DNA of 64,000 bases from Sideroxydans sp. (GCA_013791855.1 VMTA01000023.1:124001-188000), one strand, 5' to 3'; counted from the stretch's first letter, positions 11,431-19,716 are shown. Notes: generated by a model from the sequence alone, not told the origin. A program made the numbers and translations.

Positions 11431-11465
11431 CATTTGGCATCAACTTTCTTGCCGGCGCATTGCAT

Positions 11466-11494
11466 TTGACAGCAGAACGTACGTTCTCTACCAT
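11466..11494 (+). promoter_or_regulatory. lexA promoter with GAAC-N4-GTTC operator in the spacer
   Basis: TTGACA (11466-11471) and TACCAT (11489-11494) are spaced by 17 bases. Between them lies a perfect 14-bp palindrome, AGAACGTACGTTCT (11474-11487). GAACGTACGTTC fits the noncanonical LexA motif that I recall being described for Sideroxydans and relatives (GAACG-aa-CGTTC), which resembles the Bacillus LexA site and not the usual CTGT-N8-ACAG. It indicates autoregulation of lexA. Confidence 0.8.
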
Positions 11495-11524
11495 GCAGCA
11501 CATTCGTTCTGTACAGGTGACGCC

Positions 11525-12124
11525 ATGACCGATTCCCATCCATCCGCGCAACGCGACGCCGAATATCTGGCCAGACTGCAGGATTACTATTCCGACTGGA
11601 AGAGCATCCCTTCCTATGCCGCGCTGTGCGACGTGTTCCGCATCGCTTCGAAGTCCTGGGTGAAAGCCATCCTTGATCGATTGGGGGAAGCTGGCTTCCT
11701 TGAACGCACGCCGGACGGCATGTGGATCCCGACGCGTGAGTTCTTTGCACGTCCCCTGGCCGAAAGCGCCGTGCCGGCCGGGATGCCGGTCACGGTCCAT
11801 GCCACACAGGGCGAATATTATGTGCTGGACGAGATGCTGATCGAAAATCCATCCCGGACCACGTTGATAACGGTCAAGGGAGATTCGATGGTGGACGCGG
11901 GTATCCACGATGGCGATGTGGCTGTGGTGGAAAAACGCAATCTGGCCAATGCCGGGGATATCGTGGTGGCTATCGTCGACGGGGAATTCACTTTGAAGAC
12001 TTTGGACAAGGAGCGCGGAAAATTCATTCTGCGCCCGCAGAATCCTGCATATCCGGTCATCCGTCCGCAAGGCTCGCTGGAGATATTCGGCGTTCTTGTC
12101 GGTCTCGTGCGCAAATATCGCTGA
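11525..12124 (+). CDS. lexA: LexA-family SOS repressor
   Basis: The 199-residue protein has an N-terminal winged-helix-like DNA-binding half (about residues 5-75) and a C-terminal S24 self-cleaving domain. The likely cleavage bond is A85-G86, the nucleophile is S121 (KGDSMVDAG) and the general base is K158 (EFTLKTL). The frame is open upstream to 11399, but that part holds the terminator and promoter of neighbouring genes; ATG 11525 is 30 bases after the -10 box. The S24 domain is UmuD-like in places. The operator type suggests the divergent LexA lineage of Gallionellales/Nitrosomonadales. Confidence 0.88.
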   Translation: MTDSHPSAQRDAEYLARLQDYYSDWKSIPSYAALCDVFRIASKSWVKAILDRLGEAGFLERTPDGMWIPTREFFARPLAESAVPAGMPVTVHATQGEYYVLDEMLIENPSRTTLITVKGDSMVDAGIHDGDVAVVEKRNLANAGDIVVAIVDGEFTLKTLDKERGKFILRPQNPAYPVIRPQGSLEIFGVLVGLVRKYR

Positions 12125-12157
12125 CGCACTCCGCGCGCACTGCTGACAGAATCCCTT

Positions 12158-12216
12158 ATCTCACGTATGTTCCATCCTGCGGGGGGCGTCCCTCCTGAAT
12201 GACCTACGTCTGAGAT
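12158..12216. other. Structured spacer after lexA (large imperfect hairpin)
   Basis: ATCTCACGTA (12158-12167) can pair with TACGTCTGAGAT (12205-12216) with a two-base bulge, and the enclosed segment contains GGGGGG-CGT-CCCTCC, which can form an inner stem. There is no T-run, so it is not a standard terminator. The 162-base gap between lexA and the next gene holds nothing else obvious. Confidence 0.35.
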
Positions 12217-12286
12217 ATTCACCAGCGCTTGCCTCAGGCATCTGGTGATCGCTGTTTCACAGGGAGCTGATGATGAAGGGTATCTG

Positions 12287-13213
12287 TTGAGCACGATTGC
12301 TCCGACATGCTTGAGATGTCTGGCGGTGGTGTTGCTCTGTTTCATCTCTGTATCCGAAGCCTTGGCTGCCGAACCCAGGAAGGTCTTGCTGTTGCTCAGC
12401 GAGCAGCATGCGGCATATCAGCATTTTCGGCAGGCATTCGAGCAGAATCTGCCGGCGGACGTGCAACTGGAAGTGCACACGCTGGCGCAACAGGCAGATA
12501 TTCCCAAGGCAGACATCTTGGTGACGGCTGGAAGCAAAGCCTCGCAATGGGCTGCAGAGCAATGGCATGGCGCGATGCTGGCCACCATGTTGCCCAGCAG
12601 AAGCTTCCAGCAGATGCAATCGCAAAAGCCGCTTCCGCATCCCTTGTCGGCTCTATTCCTCGATCAACCGCTCGCGCGCCAAGTCGCGCTGGTTCGTGCA
12701 GCGCTGCCATCGTTGAAAAGGGTGGGGGTGCTGTATACGGCGGGTGGGGATTTCCTCTCGCAGCCGTTGCAGCGTGAACTGGCCAGGCAGGGGGCGGTAT
12801 TGGTTCCCCAGGTGGTTCAGTCGGACGATAGTCTTGCTGGCAAGCTCGAAGCGATGCTGGCACAGAGCGATGTCTTGCTGGCAGTGCCGGATGGCAAGAT
12901 ATACAACTCTTCTACCATACGAAATATCCTGCTTGGCAGTTATCGGCGCGGGATCCCCGTAATCGGTTTGTCCGCAGCCTATGTCAGCGCCGGTGCCTTG
13001 TGTGCGGTTTATTCGACGCCAGAGCAGCATGCCGCGCAGTCTGCCGGCATGGTGTCGGAGTTCCTGCAACGGGGCACCTTGCCATCGCCCCGATTCCCAC
13101 TGCTTTACCAGATCGCATTGAACGCCGAAGTTGCACGCTCGATGCGCCTCAATATCCGTTCGGTGGATGCCTTGCGTATCGAAATAGATCGCGTGGAAGG
13201 AAGTCGGGAATGA
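12287..13213 (+). CDS. Periplasmic substrate-binding protein (COG2984-like ABC_sub_bind family)
   Basis: The 308-residue product has a signal peptide (hydrophobic core CLAVVLLCFISV, cleavage near ALA-AEP) and a periplasmic binding fold with two lobes, including segments such as ADILVTAGSKAS and VGVLYTAGGDF. Members of this family bind small organic ligands, often without a dedicated permease nearby, as here. I chose TTG 12287 because GAAGGG lies upstream and it gives a clean signal peptide; GTG 12245 is the longer alternative. It overlaps the following HAMP-GGDEF gene by 4 bases, so it probably provides the ligand-sensing input to that enzyme. The ligand is unknown. Confidence 0.8.
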   Translation: MSTIAPTCLRCLAVVLLCFISVSEALAAEPRKVLLLLSEQHAAYQHFRQAFEQNLPADVQLEVHTLAQQADIPKADILVTAGSKASQWAAEQWHGAMLATMLPSRSFQQMQSQKPLPHPLSALFLDQPLARQVALVRAALPSLKRVGVLYTAGGDFLSQPLQRELARQGAVLVPQVVQSDDSLAGKLEAMLAQSDVLLAVPDGKIYNSSTIRNILLGSYRRGIPVIGLSAAYVSAGALCAVYSTPEQHAAQSAGMVSEFLQRGTLPSPRFPLLYQIALNAEVARSMRLNIRSVDALRIEIDRVEGSRE

Positions 13214-14526
13214 TGAACAGACGCTACAAGATAGGCAGATATGTCGCTTGGCTGACGCTGCTGCCATTGCTGGTGATGTCGGTGCTTCTCGAAGCAGTGT
13301 TCCTGCATGATCGCACGGAGAACATGGCGCAGAACCTGCGCGCGCGCGGGGAACTGTTGGTGCGGCAACTGGCCGCGAGTAGCGAATATGGTGTGTTCTC
13401 ATATAACCGGGAGTTCTTGCGTGCTTTGAGTTTGCAGGTGCTGCATGAGCCGGACGTGTTGGCAGTGCGTATCACCGACCGCGAAGGGCGGGAACTGGCG
13501 GCTGTTGGAGAAGTGGACGTGCCGCTGATGTCGGCTGCCGAGGGGCGGGAGGATCCGACAGGGGACATATTGCTGTTCCGTCAGCCGATATCTTCTACGC
13601 AGCTGGCACTGGACGATCTGGAGGATAAGCCCGCTGTGCAGCAGATCGGTACCGTGGCGGTCGCCATGAGTTGGAAGCAGACGCGTCAGGAGCAGATCAA
13701 AATGATGTTTGTGGTCATCGCTGCTACCTTGGGTTTCCTGTTGCTCGTGTTGTACGGGGTGTTCCGGGCCAGTCGCAAATTGATCGACCCGGTCTACCGT
13801 CTGAGTGGTGCGATCCAGGCGATCGGTCGCGGGGAGCTGCATACCCGGATACGCCACGAAGTCGAGATCGATGAATTGGGCAAGTTGACGGATGGCATCA
13901 ATGTCATGGCCGAACAGCTGCAGCAGGAAAGGGCGCATTTGCAACTGCGCATAGATGAAGCGACCGAACAGTTGCGACAGTTGGCATTCTTCGACACCCT
14001 GACCGGGTTGCCCAACCGGCGCTTGCTGAGCGATCGTTTGAATCAGGTGTTGGCAGCCAGCATGCGCAGCGAACGGTATGCGGCGGTGATGTTCATGGAT
14101 CTGGACAAATTCAAGCCGCTCAATGACAAGTACGGCCATAGTGTGGGCGATCTGCTGTTGATCGATGCCGCACGCCGCATCGAAAGCTGTCTGCGTGCCG
14201 TGGATACGGTCGCCCGTTTCGGCGGCGATGAATTCGTGGTGTTGCTGAACGAACTGGACGTGGACCGCGAGCGCTCGATCAGGCAGGCGCAGATCGTGGC
14301 TGAGAAGATCCGGGCCACTTTGTCGCAGCCTTATCACCTGCTGTACCAAACGGCCGATCAGCCGCCGCTGGCTGTGGACCATGAGTGCACGGTAAGTATC
14401 GGCATGGTGTTGTTCCATGGCCAGCAGGCCAATCACGAACAAGTATTGGCACGGGCGGATGCGGCCATGTATCAGGCCAAGGAGAGCGGCAATGCGATCC
14501 AGTTCATGGATGAGTCGATGGGCTGA
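13210..14526 (+). CDS. Membrane diguanylate cyclase (HAMP-GGDEF)
   Basis: The 438-residue protein has membrane segment 1 (residues 11-33), a periplasmic domain of about 125 residues, membrane segment 2 (about 164-184), HAMP (about 186-240), a short coiled coil and a GGDEF domain. The catalytic motif is GGDEF at 338-342, and the inhibitory I-site RAVD lies five residues before it, so product feedback is expected. It makes c-di-GMP from two GTP. The longer open frame upstream lies inside the binding-protein gene; ATG 13210 overlaps that gene's stop (ATGA). Confidence 0.93.
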   Translation: MMNRRYKIGRYVAWLTLLPLLVMSVLLEAVFLHDRTENMAQNLRARGELLVRQLAASSEYGVFSYNREFLRALSLQVLHEPDVLAVRITDREGRELAAVGEVDVPLMSAAEGREDPTGDILLFRQPISSTQLALDDLEDKPAVQQIGTVAVAMSWKQTRQEQIKMMFVVIAATLGFLLLVLYGVFRASRKLIDPVYRLSGAIQAIGRGELHTRIRHEVEIDELGKLTDGINVMAEQLQQERAHLQLRIDEATEQLRQLAFFDTLTGLPNRRLLSDRLNQVLAASMRSERYAAVMFMDLDKFKPLNDKYGHSVGDLLLIDAARRIESCLRAVDTVARFGGDEFVVLLNELDVDRERSIRQAQIVAEKIRATLSQPYHLLYQTADQPPLAVDHECTVSIGMVLFHGQQANHEQVLARADAAMYQAKESGNAIQFMDESMG

Positions 14527-14537
14527 GAATGTTGCTA

Positions 14538-15077
14538 CTAGGATCTCTTTAACCAAGGGATCATGCGGGCCAGGATGTCGTCGCGTTCGATGAAATGATG
14601 TTTGAGGGCGGCCCCGATATGACCGCCGAGTACGCCGAACAGCGTGAAGTTGAGCAACTCATGGATCTGCTGCAGCGATTCCCCCAGCATCTTGTCCTTG
14701 CCGACCAGATCGGGCAGCGGCAGCACGCCGAACCAGACAGTCTGAAAACCCTTGGCGGAACTCATCAGCCAGCCGCTGAGTGGTATCAGGAGCAGCAATG
14801 CATACAGCAGATAATGCACGCCTTCCGCCGCGATCCGCTCCCAGCGTGGCATGCTTTCCGGGAGTGCGGGAGGTCGGTGTGTCATGCGCCAGTAGAGCCG
14901 GAATACCATCAGCAGGAATACGGTCACCCCTATCCACTTGTGATAGCTATACAGCTGCAGCTTGAAGGGCGACAGCGGCAGGTCGTGCATATAGATCCCC
15001 AGTGGGAAGGCCGCGAAGATCAGCAATGTGATGAGCCAATGCAGCGAGAGGGCGGTGCGTGTGTATCGGTTCGACAT
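14538..15077 (-). CDS. Cytochrome b561, CybB family
   Basis: The 179-residue protein has four predicted membrane helices and binds two b-type haems; candidate ligands are H13, H46, H139 and H153. Family members transfer electrons between quinol and periplasmic or membrane acceptors; E. coli CybB oxidises ubiquinol with superoxide. It is a single gene, convergent with the preceding GGDEF gene (11 bases apart) and divergent from htpX. Confidence 0.92.
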   Translation of the reverse strand: MSNRYTRTALSLHWLITLLIFAAFPLGIYMHDLPLSPFKLQLYSYHKWIGVTVFLLMVFRLYWRMTHRPPALPESMPRWERIAAEGVHYLLYALLLLIPLSGWLMSSAKGFQTVWFGVLPLPDLVGKDKMLGESLQQIHELLNFTLFGVLGGHIGAALKHHFIERDDILARMIPWLKRS

Positions 15078-15172
15078 GGCGCTGATCCTTGGAAGAACGG
15101 TCGGGGCAGGTTAACGCCATAAAATCGATCCGGCAAGCGAACTTCTGGCGCGGAATATCGTCACAAGCGCGG

Positions 15173-15201
15173 CTTGAAATTGTGAATCGGTAGCCCCATA
15201 T
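15173..15201 (+). promoter_or_regulatory. Sigma-32 (heat shock) promoter of htpX
   Basis: CTTGAAA (15173-15179) and CCCCATAT (15194-15201) are separated by 14 bases. This matches the sigma-32 consensus CTTGAAA-N12-15-CCCCATNT fully. It lies 61 bases before the htpX ATG. Confidence 0.85.
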
Positions 15202-15262
15202 GGCTCACCGAGCGGACAAAAGTCCGCATGAATCTGATCCCATAAATGACGGAGAGTGTCGA

Positions 15263-16147
15263 ATGAAGCGTATCTTATTGTTCCTGTTGACTAACATCGC
15301 CGTGCTGGCGGTGATCAGCATAACCCTGCGTATCCTCGGCGTGGATCGCTGGATGGATGCCAGCGGTGCCATCGATTTCAATGCCTTGCTGGTGCTGTCC
15401 GCCGTGATTGGTTTCTCCGGCTCCATCGTGTCGCTGCTGATGTCCAAGTGGATGGCCAAGCGCTCGGTCGGCGCGCATGTCATCGAGAATCCGCAGGATC
15501 CGACCGAGCGTTGGCTGGTCGACACCGTGCGCCGTCAGGCGCAGGCCGCCGGCATCGGCATGCCGGAAGTGGCGATCTATGATGCGCCGGACGTGAACGC
15601 CTTCGCCACCGGCTGGAACCGCAACAATGCGCTGGTCGCGGTGAGCACCGGCCTGTTGCACAGTATGAGCCGCGACGAGGCGGAAGCCGTGCTGGCGCAC
15701 GAGGTGAGTCATGTGGCGAACGGCGATATGGTTACGTTGGCGTTGATCCAGGGCGTGGTGAATACCTTTGTGGTGTTCTTCGCCAAACTGTTCGGTTATT
15801 TTGTGGATCGCGTGCTGCTGAAGAACGACGGTCGAGACGGCCCTGGCATCGGCATGTTCGTGGCCGAGATCGCCGCGCAGATCGTGCTGGGTATTCTGGC
15901 CAGTACGATCGTGATGTGGTTCTCGCGCCAGCGCGAGTTCCGTGCCGACGCGGGCGGTGCCAGTCTGGCGGGGCGCCAGAAGATGATCGCCGCGCTGCAA
16001 CGTCTGAAGGCCAACCACGAACAGGCGGCAGCGCTGCCGGAGAATATGTCCGCCATGGCGATCTCCAGCGGCGGCGGGTTCTCGCGACTGTTCATGACGC
16101 ATCCGCCTTTGGACGAGCGTATCGAGGCGTTGAAATCGGGCCTTTGA
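15263..16147 (+). CDS. htpX: Membrane zinc metalloprotease HtpX
   Basis: The 294-residue M48 protease degrades misfolded membrane proteins together with FtsH. Two N-terminal membrane segments (about residues 5-23 and 40-60) precede the zinc motif H146-E-V-S-H150; two more hydrophobic segments follow (about 155-180 and 192-214), then the third-ligand region [11 protein letters not shown] 15263 has GGAGAG six bases upstream; a longer frame to 15200 would begin inside the heat-shock promoter. Both the promoter and a strong terminator are visible, so it is a single-gene heat-shock unit. Confidence 0.97.
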   Translation: MKRILLFLLTNIAVLAVISITLRILGVDRWMDASGAIDFNALLVLSAVIGFSGSIVSLLMSKWMAKRSVGAHVIENPQDPTERWLVDTVRRQAQAAGIGMPEVAIYDAPDVNAFATGWNRNNALVAVSTGLLHSMSRDEAEAVLAHEVSHVANGDMVTLALIQGVVNTFVVFFAKLFGYFVDRVLLKNDGRDGPGIGMFVAEIAAQIVLGILASTIVMWFSRQREFRADAGGASLAGRQKMIAALQRLKANHEQAAALPENMSAMAISSGGGFSRLFMTHPPLDERIEALKSGL

Positions 16148-16165
16148 GTTTTCTGGCAGTGCGAT

Positions 16166-16196
16166 AAATAACGGCGGGTTTCCCCGCCGTTATTTT
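16166..16196. terminator. Bidirectional terminator between htpX and mlaA
   Basis: A 13-bp stem (16166-16178 with 16183-16195), loop TTTC, rich in A on the left and T on the right. It serves htpX on the plus strand and mlaA on the minus strand. Confidence 0.9.
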
Positions 16197-16197
16197 A

Positions 16198-16935
16198 TTA
16201 GTCGTCGAAATCCTCGTAGCGCTGACGCGGTGGATCGCCGTCATAGACCAGGCTGCGCCTGCGCATCAGGTAGGCGTCGCGCAGCGAACTGTAACGGTCG
16301 ATGGTGGCGTTCTCCAATATCTTCTCGTTATCCAGCAGGCCGGCACGTGTGACGATGCCCTCCACTACATAAGCGGAATTGCGTGTGGGCACATGGTCGG
16401 TGGTGCCGACGACGCTGACGAAACTGTCCGCGTAACGGCCGACGCCATCACGCACGGAGCTCGGGCCCAGCACCGGAATGATCAGATAGGGGCCGCTTGC
16501 GGCGCCCCAGTAGCCCAATGTCTGGCCGAAATCTTCATTGTGCTTGGGCAATCTGCTCGTTACATTGATCAGCCCGAACAAGCCAAAGGTGGTGTTGAAC
16601 AACACCCGGCTGCCATCGCTGGCCGCTTGCTTGAATTTGAGTTGTAGCACGTCGTTGCAGGTTACGGTCACATCGTCCAGATTGGAGAAGAAGTTCTCCG
16701 TCGCCATCTTGCCCAGCTGCGGCATGTACTTGACGTAACCCTGCGCGACCGGTTTCAGGATCGCTCTGTCCAAAGCATCGTTGAAGCTGTAAGCCATGCG
16801 GTTGTAGGACTCGAAAGGATCCTTCTCTTGCGTGTAACGGCTGAGGTGGGTCGTGCTGCAGGCACTTAAGAGCAGGCATGCCAGAAATAGCGGAAGGCGC
16901 GAAGCAGGCACAAAGGAGAGTTCAGGTTTCATCAT
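16198..16935 (-). CDS. mlaA: Outer-membrane lipoprotein MlaA (VacJ), lipid asymmetry system
   Basis: The protein of about 245 residues begins with a lipoprotein signal peptide ending in the lipobox LLSAC, followed by the VacJ domain (DPFESYNRMAYSFNDALD, then FGQTLGYWG and GPYLIIPVLGPSSVRDGVG). MlaA removes phospholipids from the outer leaflet of the outer membrane and passes them to MlaC; the mlaBCDEF genes are not in the window. The start is uncertain: ATG 16935 or 16932 gives a normal signal peptide, ATG 16953 adds six residues, and none has a strong ribosome site. It overlaps the end of the GTPase gene. Confidence 0.93.
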   Translation of the reverse strand: MMKPELSFVPASRLPLFLACLLLSACSTTHLSRYTQEKDPFESYNRMAYSFNDALDRAILKPVAQGYVKYMPQLGKMATENFFSNLDDVTVTCNDVLQLKFKQAASDGSRVLFNTTFGLFGLINVTSRLPKHNEDFGQTLGYWGAASGPYLIIPVLGPSSVRDGVGRYADSFVSVVGTTDHVPTRNSAYVVEGIVTRAGLLDNEKILENATIDRYSSLRDAYLMRRRSLVYDGDPPRQRYEDFDD

Positions 16936-17815
16936 GCGGCGGATTATAAGCATTTTCTGATGCAGCTAACATCTGTGCGCGTGATGCAGGTGTTTCCAGG
17001 CTGATGCAACCCAGGACACCGCTGCGATAGTCCTGCAGCAATGTGATGGCTGCTTTCTCCAGATCGAATTCCTGTCCCTTTATGCGATAGCCGCGCTTAC
17101 GGGCGATGGTCTCGATGAGCGCCACGCCGTCGAGTCCTTGCATGGGAGATTTATAGCGTAGTTCAAGCAAGGCGGGGTAGCGGGCTGTCAGCAGATCACC
17201 AAGATAGGCCGCGACTTCGCTCTCGTTATAGGCATTGCGGCCGATCAGATTGCTGGCGGCCAACAATATGCCGTCGCTCTCGTGTTCGATCTTCGGCCAC
17301 ATCATGCCGGGCGTGTCCGTCAGTTGCAGGGTGGGGCTGAGATCGAAATGTTGCAGACTCTTGGTGATGGCCGGCTCATCGCCCACCGCCGCCGTGCGCC
17401 GTTTGAGCAGGGCATTGATGAAGGTGGATTTGCCCACGTTGGGGATGCCCATCACCATCATGCGCAGGGGTTTGATTGTGGTGCCGCGATGCGGTGCCAG
17501 TGGCAGGCAGAGCTTGGGTATCTTCGCGGCGTCGCCGGGTTTCTTGCAGGACAGCGCGACGGCTTTGACGTTCTTCTGACTGTTGAAATAGTCCAGCCAT
17601 GCCTTGGTTGCAACCGGATCGGCGAGGTCTGCCTTGTTCAAGACCTTGAGGCAGGGGCGCTGCCGGTGTTCGCGCATCTCGCGCAGCATCGGATTGCTGC
17701 ATGCCTCCGGCACGCGCGCATCCAGCACTTCGATGACGACATCGATGCGCTCCATGGTCTCGGTCGCTTTTTTCTTCGCCGAGGTCATGTGACCGGGGAA
17801 CCATTGAATCGCCAT
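16922..17815 (-). CDS. ylqF: Ribosome biogenesis GTPase of the YlqF/RbgA type
   Basis: The 297-residue circularly permuted GTPase has G4 NKAD before G1 GIPNVGKS and G3 DTPG, the permuted order of this family, and a C-terminal RNA-binding region. The Gram-positive homologue assists late 50S assembly; the role in betaproteobacteria is inferred. I placed the start at the family N-terminus MAIQWFPGHM (ATG 17815). The open frame continues to 17971, but that part runs across the fumarase promoter. The stop lies 14 bases inside the preferred mlaA start. Confidence 0.9.
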   Translation of the reverse strand: MAIQWFPGHMTSAKKKATETMERIDVVIEVLDARVPEACSNPMLREMREHRQRPCLKVLNKADLADPVATKAWLDYFNSQKNVKAVALSCKKPGDAAKIPKLCLPLAPHRGTTIKPLRMMVMGIPNVGKSTFINALLKRRTAAVGDEPAITKSLQHFDLSPTLQLTDTPGMMWPKIEHESDGILLAASNLIGRNAYNESEVAAYLGDLLTARYPALLELRYKSPMQGLDGVALIETIARKRGYRIKGQEFDLEKAAITLLQDYRSGVLGCISLETPASRAQMLAASENAYNPPHDET

Positions 17816-17857
17816 GCTGAGAGTCGTGAGTTGGGTTGAGGCGCGCATTCTAACCGT

Positions 17858-17886
17858 TTGACGCTGGCAGCTCACACTTCCATAAT
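17858..17886 (+). promoter_or_regulatory. Sigma-70-type promoter of the fumarase gene
   Basis: TTGACG (17858-17863) and CATAAT (17881-17886) are spaced by 17 bases, each one mismatch from consensus, ending 26 bases before the fumarase ATG. Confidence 0.7.
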
Positions 17887-17912
17887 CGGCCATCATCCAC
17901 CGAGGCCTCGTC

Positions 17913-19433
17913 ATGACCGCTATCCGCCAGCAGGATTTCATCGCAAGCATCGCCGACGCGCTGCAATTCATCTCTTATTACCACCCGCAGGACTACGTGC
18001 AGTCACTGGCAGAAGCCTACCGGCGCGAGGAATCGCCTGCCGCCAAGGATGCCATGGCGCAGATCCTGACCAACTCGCGTATGTGCGCCTTGGGCAAACG
18101 CCCGATCTGCCAGGACACCGGCATCGTGGTCGCCTTCATCAAGGTGGGCATGGCGGTGTGCTGGGAGGATGCGACGATGAGCGTCACCGAGATGGTGAAC
18201 GAAGGTGTGCGCCGCGCCTATCTTGAGCCAGAAAACGTGCTGCGCGCCTCCATCGTGGCCGACCCGGCCGGGCGGCGCAAGAACACCGGCGACAACACAC
18301 CCGCCGTGGTGCATTTCGAGCTGGTGCCGGGCGACAGGGTAGAGGTGGATGTCGCGGCCAAAGGCGGCGGTTCCGAGAACAAGTCGCGTTTCGCCATGCT
18401 CAATCCCAGTGATGACATCGTGGAATGGGTGCTCAGCCAGTTGCCGGGCATGGGTGCGGGCTGGTGCCCGCCGGGGCAACTCGGTATCGGTATCGGCGGC
18501 ACGGCGGAAAAAGCCATGCTGCTTGCAAAGGAGGCGCTGATGCAGCCCATCGATATGACCGAGCTGAAGGCGCGGGGCGCGCAGAACCGTATCGAGGAAT
18601 TGCGCATCGAACTGTATGACAAGGTGAATGCGCTGGGCATCGGTGCGCAGGGATTGGGCGGACTGACCACCGTGCTGGATGTGAAGATACTGGATTATCC
18701 GACGCATGCGGCCTCCAAGCCGGTCGCACTGATCCCGAATTGCGCAGCGACACGTCATGTGCATTTCGTACTGGATGGCAGTGGGGAGGCAAGCTTCGCG
18801 CCGCCGAAACTGGACGATTATCCCGATGTGCATTGGCAGCCCGCACCCGATGCGCGCCGGGTGAACCTGGATACGGTCACTCGCGAGGATATCGCGCAAT
18901 GGCAACCGGGCGAGACCTTGTTGCTGAGCGGGAAGCTGCTGACCGGCCGAGATGCGGCGCACAAGCGCATGGTCGACATGCTGGCCAAGGGGGAGCCGTT
19001 GCCGGTGGATTTCAATGGTCGATTCATTTACTATGTCGGCCCGGTCGATCCGGTGCGCGACGAGGTGGTCGGGCCCGCCGGACCGACGACGGCGACACGC
19101 ATGGACAAGTTCACCGAGACCATGTTGGCGCAGACCGGTTTGATCGGCATGATCGGCAAAGCGGAGCGCGGCAAGGTCGGTCTGGAAGCGATCAAGAAAC
19201 ACGCAGCGGTCTATCTGATGGCGGTCGGCGGCGCAGCCTATCTGGTGGCGCAGGCGATCAAACACTCGCAAGTGGTGGCTTTCGCCGATCTGGGCATGGA
19301 AGCCATCTACGAATTCGAGGTGCAGGATATGCCGGTGACCGTGGCGGTGGATACGCAAGGCCGGGCGGTGCACGAGATCGGGCCGGCGGAATGGCAGCAA
19401 AGGATCGGAATGATTCCGGTCAAGCAGATTTAG
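17913..19433 (+). CDS. fumA: Class I fumarate hydratase ([4Fe-4S], oxygen-labile)
   Basis: This TCA-cycle enzyme interconverts fumarate and malate. The 506-residue length and order fit class I fumarases: an N-terminal alpha domain with RPICQDTG, NTGDNTPA and KGGGSENKS, the glycine-rich WCPPGQLGIGIGG segment and NCAATRHVHF, then a C-terminal beta domain (GPTTATRMDKF, GKAERG). The motif cysteines supply the cluster. It is a single gene with its own promoter. Aconitase is the other TCA enzyme in the window. E. coli has fumA and fumB of this class, so the symbol marks the class, not strict orthology. Confidence 0.95.
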   Translation: MTAIRQQDFIASIADALQFISYYHPQDYVQSLAEAYRREESPAAKDAMAQILTNSRMCALGKRPICQDTGIVVAFIKVGMAVCWEDATMSVTEMVNEGVRRAYLEPENVLRASIVADPAGRRKNTGDNTPAVVHFELVPGDRVEVDVAAKGGGSENKSRFAMLNPSDDIVEWVLSQLPGMGAGWCPPGQLGIGIGGTAEKAMLLAKEALMQPIDMTELKARGAQNRIEELRIELYDKVNALGIGAQGLGGLTTVLDVKILDYPTHAASKPVALIPNCAATRHVHFVLDGSGEASFAPPKLDDYPDVHWQPAPDARRVNLDTVTREDIAQWQPGETLLLSGKLLTGRDAAHKRMVDMLAKGEPLPVDFNGRFIYYVGPVDPVRDEVVGPAGPTTATRMDKFTETMLAQTGLIGMIGKAERGKVGLEAIKKHAAVYLMAVGGAAYLVAQAIKHSQVVAFADLGMEAIYEFEVQDMPVTVAVDTQGRAVHEIGPAEWQQRIGMIPVKQI

Positions 19434-19468
19434 TTTTGCGTTTTCGCAGTAGCGGTTTGCGAAAATTC
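19434..19468. other. Short hairpin region after the fumarase gene
   Basis: TTTTCGCA and TGCGAAAA (within about 19441-19465) can pair around a short loop. The T-run expected after a terminator is missing, so termination is only possible, not shown. Confidence 0.3.
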
Positions 19469-19613
19469 TGAAATAGCTCAGCAACCGTAGCGAGCAACGG
19501 CAGGACAAGGCGGCTAGCTCCGAGGAACCGGAATGTACTGTGCGTACATGAGGATTTCGAGGCGATAGGCAACGCAGTCATGGCGATGCGCAGTAGGTTG
19601 ATGGGCTGTTTCA
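19469..19613. repeat. 145-bp inverted-repeat element (MITE/REP-like) abutting the SRP RNA gene
   Basis: The ends 19469-19486 and 19596-19613 are inverted copies that match at 15 of 18 positions. An internal palindrome, ATGTAC-TGTGC-GTACAT, and several GC-rich segments lie between them. No protein is encoded. I recall similar intergenic repeats with this internal palindrome in other betaproteobacterial genomes, but only one copy is in the window. It fills nearly the whole gap between the fumarase gene and ffs, so the ffs promoter must lie in or before it. Confidence 0.55.
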
Positions 19614-19620
19614 ATGGTTT

Positions 19621-19716
19621 GGCGGGTCTCCCCGCATTACGGCGCAGTGAACCTGGTCAGGTCCGGAAGGAAGCAGCCACAGCTGATGCCTGTAAGTGCC
19701 GGGGGTAAGGCTCGCC
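19621..19716 (+). ncRNA. ffs: Signal recognition particle RNA (4.5S, small bacterial type)
   Basis: The apical SRP loop is present almost exactly as in E. coli 4.5S RNA: GGTCAGGTCCGGAAGGAAGC followed by AGCC (19656-19678). The ends GGCGGGTCT (19621-19629) and AGGCTCGCC (19708-19716) form a 9-bp closing stem with two G-U pairs. About 96 nt fits the small SRP RNA. With Ffh (not here) and FtsY (6432-7385) it targets membrane proteins. ffs just upstream of dnaX is a common betaproteobacterial arrangement. The exact ends are estimates from the stem. Confidence 0.93.

Noticed and set aside
18003-19508. 501-codon open frame on the minus strand
   Set aside because: It is the shadow of the fumarase gene; the peptide is His/Arg-rich without family motifs.
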